Source: Parapedobacter sp042666505
GTDB taxonomy: Bacteria; Bacteroidota; Bacteroidia; Sphingobacteriales; Sphingobacteriaceae
DNA: 64,000 nt
Direction: 5' to 3'
Assembly (NCBI RefSeq): GCF_042666505.1
Contig: NZ_JBHTDN010000005.1
Span: 124,001-188,000, forward strand
Part shown: positions 59,417-64,000 of the stretch, one piece after another
Layout of the letters: every line of letters begins with the position of its first letter
Position numbering within the stretch: the stretch's first letter is position 1
Made by a program: the position numbers and the translations under genes
The notes under the pieces: model-generated
Told to the model about the DNA's origin: nothing
The model's input: only the letters and a program-made list of their open reading frames with translations
Database searches by the model: none

Positions 59417-62284
59417 TTACGAAAACGACGTTACTCTACGCATTTCCAGGGCAAGAAAACGTGCGGTTTCACTCCGCTCGCAGTTAATCAGGTCTTCCGG
59501 AGTGCCACTAAAAAGGATTTCGCCTCCTCCGGCACCGCCCTCCGGGCCAAGGTCCACCACCCAATCCGCCATTTTGATGACATCCAAGTTGTGCTCAATG
59601 ATTAACACCGTATTTCCGCGGTCCACCAGTCGGTTGAGTACCCCCAATAATACGTGTACATCCTCGAAATGAAGTCCCGTAGTGGGTTCATCCAGGATAT
59701 AAAATGTTTTGCCTGTGTCTTTTTTGGAAAGCTCCGTAGCCAACTTTACGCGTTGTGCTTCGCCCCCGGAAAGGGTTACCGACGATTGTCCTAGTGTAAG
59801 ATAGCCCAAACCAACATCCTGCAGCGTTTTGATTTTGCGGTAAATGGAAGGAATGTTTTCGAAAAAGCTGACGGCTTCGTCAATGCGCATATCCAGCACG
59901 TCGCTGATGGATTTGCCCCGGTAGCGAACTTCAAGTGTCTCCCGGTTGTATCGCTTGCCGTTACATGTTTCGCAGGGAACCTGCACGTCGGGCAGGAAAT
60001 TCATCTCGATGACTTTCATACCTGCGCCCTGGCAGGTCTCACAGCGCCCTCCTTTGACGTTAAAGGAAAAGCGTCCGGGCTTGTACCCCCGGATTTTGGA
60101 CTCCGGCAGCTGCACAAACAGTGCGCGGATATCCGAGAAGACACCGGTATAGGTAGAGGGGTTGGACCGCGGAGTCCGTCCAATGGGACTTTGGTCGATT
60201 TCGATTACTTTATCGATATGCTCCAGTCCCTCAATCTTTTTATAGGGAAGGGGTGCTTTCTTTGCCCGGAAGAAATGGCGGTTCAGTATCGGATACAATG
60301 TCTCCGTAATCAGGCTTGATTTGCCGCTTCCCGAAACACCTGTCACCAATACCAACTTTCCTAAGGGCAAATCGACACTCACTTTCCGCAGGTTGTTGCC
60401 CGTCGCCCCCGAAAGACGGAGAACGTGGCCATTTCCCTCCCTGCGTTTAGCCGGTACCCGGATCTCTTTCCGGCCACTTAAGTAGGCAGCAGTCAGTGTA
60501 TCGGCTTTCTTGATATCTTCCGGCTTACCCTGCGCTACAACCAACCCACCATGTGCCCCGGCAGCCGGCCCCATATCGATTACGTAGTCGGCATGAAGGA
60601 TCATGTCTTTGTCGTGTTCTACCACCAGAACCGAGTTCCCGATATCCCGGAGGTTTTTAAGTGCATGGATGAGCCGCTCATTATCACGTTGGTGCAGGCC
60701 GATACTGGGTTCATCCAAAATGTACAGCACATTGACCAATTGCGATCCGATCTGCGTAGCTAACCGTATCCGTTGTGCTTCGCCTCCGGAAAGTGTCTTC
60801 GCAGTGCGGTCCAAGGTCAGGTAATTGAGCCCTACGTCCAGCAAAAAGCCCAGCCGGGCACGAATTTCTTTTAGGATTTCGGTAGCAATGATTGTTTGCC
60901 GCTCATCCAATTCCTGCTCCACATCCCTGAACCACTCCGCGAGTGAGGCAACGTCCATCTCCGCCAATTCGTGGATATTCTTGCCCGCTATTTTGAAGTG
61001 CAGCGATTCCTTTTTGAGCCTGGCACCGTGACAGGCCGGACAGACTTTCTGCGCACGGTATTCGTCGAGATTCTGTCCGTTTACTCCAAGGCGTTCATTC
61101 TGGTCCTCCAGCATTTTGAAAAGCCCCTCAAAGGAAATTTTATAATCTTTGGTATTCCAGCTGCTGTAGGTCACCGGCACCACCACTTCTTCCTCTGTGC
61201 CATTCAGGAGGATATTCAGCTGTTCATCGGTAAGCTTTTCAATGGGAGAAGTCAACGAGAAATCAAATTTCTTGGCTACGGCCTTCAGCACCTGAAAGTT
61301 CCACGTATCGCGGTATTCACCAAGTGGCGCGAGCCCGCCCTTCTGGATGCTAAGTTTCGGGTCAGGGATGACTGCATGACGGTCAATTTCATACACGTAG
61401 CCCAAGCCGTCGCACTGTTCGCACGCACCATAGGGCGAATTGAATGAAAACGTATTCGGTTGCGGTTCGTCGTAAGAAATACCTGATTCCGCATCCATCA
61501 GATAACGGCTGTAAAAATATTCGTTGTTGGCTTTGTCACTGACCTTGATGATGCCTTTGGCCGCTTTCATCGCCTGCATCACCGATGCGTAGAGACGCTT
61601 CCGATCTTTCTCCGAGACAACTAGCCGGTCGATGACCATTTCAATGTCGTGTATTTTGTAGCGGTCCACCTGCATTTTCGGAACCAGGTCCAGCAGTTCC
61701 CCGTCGACCCGCACTTTCACATATCCTTGCTTACGGATCTGTTCAAACAATTCGCGGTAATGACCTTTACGCCCTTTCACTACAGGTGCGAGTACGTTGA
61801 CAGCCTGTCCCTCAAACTGTTGGATGATGCGGTCGACCACTTGATCTTCCGACATCCGCTCCATTTTTTTCCCTGTTACGTACGAAAATGCTTCCCCTGC
61901 CCGGGCAAAGAGCAGACGCATAAAGTCATACACTTCGGTGATCGTGCCCACCGTAGAGCGGGGGTTCTTGCTAGTGGTTTTCTGTTCGATGGAAATCACG
62001 GGACTCAATCCCGAAATCTTGTCGACATCCGGCCGTTCCATGCCGCCAAGAAATTGCCGGCTGTATGCACTGAACGTCTCCATGTACCGGCGCTGCCCTT
62101 CGGCGTAGATCGTATCAAACGCAAGTGAAGACTTCCCGCTGCCACTTAATCCTGTAATGACAACCAGTTCATTCCGTGGAAAACTTACATCTATATCTCT
62201 GAGGTTATGTACGCGTGCGCCGAATACCTGTATTTCACCACCCTCCTGGAATCCACCCAGATCGGGCGTCATTTGTTTACTCAT
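59417..62284 (-). CDS. uvrA: Excinuclease ABC subunit UvrA
   Basis: The 955-residue protein has two ABC ATPase modules (Walker A TGLSGSGKSSLAFD and TGVSGSGKSSL; signatures LSGGEAQRIRLA and LSGGEAQRVKLA; Walker B LYILDEPSIGLH and FYILDEPTTGLH). Zinc modules include CEQCDGLG, CPACHGARL and CETCQGAG with CETCNGKR. UvrA scans DNA for lesions and loads UvrB in nucleotide excision repair. The length is normal. It heads the unit uvrA-mutL-rhomboid-rhomboid-EEP, joining two DNA repair genes with membrane proteases. Confidence 0.98.
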   Translation of the reverse strand: MSKQMTPDLGGFQEGGEIQVFGARVHNLRDIDVSFPRNELVVITGLSGSGKSSLAFDTIYAEGQRRYMETFSAYSRQFLGGMERPDVDKISGLSPVISIEQKTTSKNPRSTVGTITEVYDFMRLLFARAGEAFSYVTGKKMERMSEDQVVDRIIQQFEGQAVNVLAPVVKGRKGHYRELFEQIRKQGYVKVRVDGELLDLVPKMQVDRYKIHDIEMVIDRLVVSEKDRKRLYASVMQAMKAAKGIIKVSDKANNEYFYSRYLMDAESGISYDEPQPNTFSFNSPYGACEQCDGLGYVYEIDRHAVIPDPKLSIQKGGLAPLGEYRDTWNFQVLKAVAKKFDFSLTSPIEKLTDEQLNILLNGTEEEVVVPVTYSSWNTKDYKISFEGLFKMLEDQNERLGVNGQNLDEYRAQKVCPACHGARLKKESLHFKIAGKNIHELAEMDVASLAEWFRDVEQELDERQTIIATEILKEIRARLGFLLDVGLNYLTLDRTAKTLSGGEAQRIRLATQIGSQLVNVLYILDEPSIGLHQRDNERLIHALKNLRDIGNSVLVVEHDKDMILHADYVIDMGPAAGAHGGLVVAQGKPEDIKKADTLTAAYLSGRKEIRVPAKRREGNGHVLRLSGATGNNLRKVSVDLPLGKLVLVTGVSGSGKSSLITETLYPILNRHFFRAKKAPLPYKKIEGLEHIDKVIEIDQSPIGRTPRSNPSTYTGVFSDIRALFVQLPESKIRGYKPGRFSFNVKGGRCETCQGAGMKVIEMNFLPDVQVPCETCNGKRYNRETLEVRYRGKSISDVLDMRIDEAVSFFENIPSIYRKIKTLQDVGLGYLTLGQSSVTLSGGEAQRVKLATELSKKDTGKTFYILDEPTTGLHFEDVHVLLGVLNRLVDRGNTVLIIEHNLDVIKMADWVVDLGPEGGAGGGEILFSGTPEDLINCERSETARFLALEMRRVTSFS

Positions 62285-62314
62285 GTATTCCTTATCAATA
62301 AATCATGTGGTACG

Positions 62315-62345
62315 CAAACTTAGCTAAAATTGCCTTAAAAAGCAA
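62315..62345 (-). promoter_or_regulatory. Promoter of the uvrA operon
   Basis: On the minus strand: TTG (62345-62343), 20 bp, TAAGTTTG (62322-62315), with the uvrA ATG 30 bp further on. A stem-loop (62347-62370) abuts the -33 element upstream. Confidence 0.75.
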
Positions 62346-62346
62346 G

Positions 62347-62370
62347 TTAGCGGCTGCTCCCAGCCGCTAA
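62347..62370 (-). terminator. Second stem-loop between the zinc-ribbon gene and uvrA
   Basis: A perfect 10-bp stem (62347-62356 with 62361-62370) with a CTCC loop is followed on the minus strand by CTTGCTTTTT. It may be a backup terminator insulating uvrA from upstream transcription. Confidence 0.5.
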
Positions 62371-62411
62371 AGATAATGGTTTATTGCTGAAAAATGCTAA
62401 AAATATTCGAC

Positions 62412-62437
62412 AAAAAACCCGGTAAGGATTTACCGGG
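62412..62437 (-). terminator. Terminator of the nif3/zinc-ribbon operon
   Basis: An 8-bp stem (62418-62425 with 62430-62437) and a 4-nt loop are followed on the minus strand by six T (62417-62412). It lies 34 bp beyond the zinc-ribbon stop codon. Confidence 0.85.
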
Positions 62438-62471
62438 CGCTGATGTTTTGTTAGGAGGTAAGCTTCGATAT

Positions 62472-63221
62472 TTAACCTTCCATCGGAGCTTCCTCGTGTA
62501 CCAATGCTTCGTCAACGAGTATGCGGCCACAATGTTCGCATACGATAATTTTCTTACGTTGACGGATTTCGAGCTGCATTTGGGGTGGGATCTTGTTATG
62601 GCAGCCCGAGCAGCTGTCACGGTCGATTGAAACCACCGCCAACCCATTTTTATAAGATGTCCGTAACCGACGGTATACCCGCAACAACCGGTCTTCGATT
62701 TCTTTTTCGGCGGTCTCCGTCTGATTCACCAATTCATCTTCATCTTTCTGCGTTTCCGACGTAATGGTATCCAACTCTCCCTTCTTTACTTCAAGGTCTT
62801 TCTTGGCTGTCTCAAGGGTCGTTTGTGTATTTTCGTAGACTTCCGTCTTGTTTTTGATTTCGAACTCAAACTCCCGGATTTTCTTTTCACTTACCTGGAT
62901 ATCCAATCCCTGGATTTCAATTTCCTTGGTAATCGCATCGTACTCACGGTTATTTTTTACCTCATTGAGTTGCCCCTCATATTTCTTGATGGCTGCCTGT
63001 GCGTCCTTAATCATGTTGCGGCGATTGACGATGGAATCTTCCAATTCATCCAATTCACCTCTGATTTTTTCGATACGGGTTTCCAATCCAGCGATCTCGT
63101 CTTCCAAATCACCCACTTCCATAGGCAATTCACCCCTTACCTGGCGAATTTTATCAATCTTGGTGTGTATGGTTTGCAGCTGCCAAAGTGCTTTCAGTTT
63201 TTGTTCTATGGTCTGTTCCAT
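62472..63221 (-). CDS. Coiled-coil protein with C4-type zinc ribbon
   Basis: The 249-residue protein is a long antiparallel coiled coil (about residues 1-185, including ELPMEVGDLEDEIAGLETRIEKI broken by short loops). It ends in a C4 zinc ribbon (CSGCHNKIPPQ and, 19 residues on, CEHCGRILVDE). This is the zf-RING_7/DUF164-type family, usually found next to the Nif3-like gene, as here with the start directly abutting the preceding stop. Its molecular role is unknown; relatives are suggested to bind nucleic acids. Confidence 0.9.
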   Translation of the reverse strand: MEQTIEQKLKALWQLQTIHTKIDKIRQVRGELPMEVGDLEDEIAGLETRIEKIRGELDELEDSIVNRRNMIKDAQAAIKKYEGQLNEVKNNREYDAITKEIEIQGLDIQVSEKKIREFEFEIKNKTEVYENTQTTLETAKKDLEVKKGELDTITSETQKDEDELVNQTETAEKEIEDRLLRVYRRLRTSYKNGLAVVSIDRDSCSGCHNKIPPQMQLEIRQRKKIIVCEHCGRILVDEALVHEEAPMEG

Positions 63222-64000
63222 TTAACTGTAGTATTTTATCGGGTTCGTGTCTATTCCCGTCAAACGGACTGCAAAGGTAGGAAATTTTTTTCGAATAATT
63301 TCCAACAATAATTGCTGCGTAAATTGTTCGCTTTCAAAATGTCCCACATCCGCAATCACGATTTTTCCCTCGGCATCAAAAAACTCGTGGTATTTATAAT
63401 CCGACGTCACAAACACATCGGCTCCGGAACGGATGGCCTGGTTCAAGAGGAAGCTCCCCGCACCCCCGCAAACCGCCACGCGGACTACCGGTTTACCCCG
63501 GAGTGCGGTGTGCCGAATCACCGGGGCATTCAGTTGTTGCTTCAGCAGACCGAGAAACTCCTGTTCAGAAAGCGGGTGCTCCAGGTAGCCGATCAAACCG
63601 CTGCCAACCTCTTGGTAGGAATTCTGTAACCGGTAAAGGTCATACGCTACCTCTTCGTACGGATGCGCCTCAAAAAGCGCCAGCAATATCGCACGCTCCC
63701 GATTGGCCGGAAAAACCACCTCAATGCGCAATTCTTCCTCCCGGTGCATTTCTCCGGGATTGCCCACAAAGGGGTCGGTGCCTTCTCCGCCTCGGAATGT
63801 TCCATATCCCGCAACGTTGAAACTGCATTGGTCGTATTTGCCCACCTGCCCCGCACCCGCGGCAAACAGGGCTGTTCGCACCGGTTCCACATGGCTTAAT
63901 GGAACAAAAACCGCAAGTTTCCGAAGCAGATCGCCTTTAGGGCTGAGGATCGCCGTATTACGGAGTGCCAACCGTTCGGCAAGCTTACTGTTCACGCCGC
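63222..64000 (-). CDS. Nif3-like dinuclear metal-centre protein, 3' part (5' end outside window)
   Basis: About 259 residues are visible; the start lies beyond the right edge, and family members of Bacteroidota are ~365 residues. The insert domain common to these proteins is present (FVPLSHVEPVRTALFAAGAG, EAHPYEEVAYDLY), then the second half of the Nif3 core with metal-site residues (CGGAGSF, GADVFVTSDYKYHEFFDAE, DVGHFESEQ). Nif3/YbgI proteins form toroidal hexamers with a dimetal site and are annotated as GTP cyclohydrolase I type 2 homologues, though the reaction is not settled. The zinc-ribbon gene follows without a gap. Confidence 0.92.
   Translation of the reverse strand, partial: GVNSKLAERLALRNTAILSPKGDLLRKLAVFVPLSHVEPVRTALFAAGAGQVGKYDQCSFNVAGYGTFRGGEGTDPFVGNPGEMHREEELRIEVVFPANRERAILLALFEAHPYEEVAYDLYRLQNSYQEVGSGLIGYLEHPLSEQEFLGLLKQQLNAPVIRHTALRGKPVVRVAVCGGAGSFLLNQAIRSGADVFVTSDYKYHEFFDAEGKIVIADVGHFESEQFTQQLLLEIIRKKFPTFAVRLTGIDTNPIKYYS

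Overview
The window looks like a chromosomal segment of a Bacteroidota bacterium, most likely of the Sphingobacteriaceae (Pedobacter, Parapedobacter or Sphingobacterium-like). The signs are SusC/SusD pairs with FecI/FecR-type regulation, an LpxC-FabZ fusion, PorX and PorP/SprF (type IX secretion, T9SS), a gliding-motility-type C-terminal sorting domain, promoters of the form TTG-N20-TAnnTTTG, and little use of Shine-Dalgarno sites. The genus is inference. I see no tRNA, rRNA, CRISPR array, transposase or prophage. One run of 98 N (26316-26413) lies inside a tandem repeat.

Layout. 1-7 kb: the end of a DUF4407 protein, a LytS kinase / TlpA-like / LytTR regulator operon, a TolC-like protein and an orphan ABC ATPase. 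7-11 kb (minus strand): porX, tsaE, ECF sigma factor, anti-sigma factor and a beta-barrel protein. 11-17 kb (plus): HD hydrolase, lpxD, lpxC-fabZ, lpxA, ABC ATPase and efp, forming a lipid A and translation block. 17-25 kb: a fasciclin/SusD-like chimeric lipoprotein, 5-formyl-THF cyclo-ligase, a phosphoserine phosphatase carrying the remains of SerA, an epimerase, a degenerate ureohydrolase and RmuC. 25-32 kb: a four-gene surface operon (repeat protein, lectin-like protein, T9SS-sorted protein, PorP/SprF). 32-41 kb (minus): fabF and a heavy-metal efflux locus (response regulator, kinase, TatA, CzcC, CzcB and a frameshifted CzcA). 41-51 kb (minus): ECF sigma, FecR, SusC, SusD, a purple-acid-phosphatase-like phosphoesterase and an unrecognised lipoprotein. 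51-64 kb: an rRNA methyltransferase, PhoH, a 700-bp intergenic region with paired DnaA-box sequences and a probable structured RNA, then uvrA-mutL-rhomboid-rhomboid-EEP and zinc-ribbon/Nif3 genes.

Strongest leads. (1) A roughly 360-nt candidate non-coding RNA at 54361-54722, with its own promoter, a dense set of hairpins including two UACG tetraloops, a possible pseudoknot and a terminator. (2) The 25-32 kb operon, a candidate T9SS-exported adhesin system whose 324-bp near-identical repeats appear to have broken the assembly. (3) A tandem direct repeat of 11-bp period just upstream of tatA-czcCBA, a likely response-regulator site. (4) A phosphoserine phosphatase fused to a SerA that has lost its dehydrogenase core but kept its ACT sensor. 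Five promoters with exactly 20-bp spacers were found by eye and support the clade assignment.
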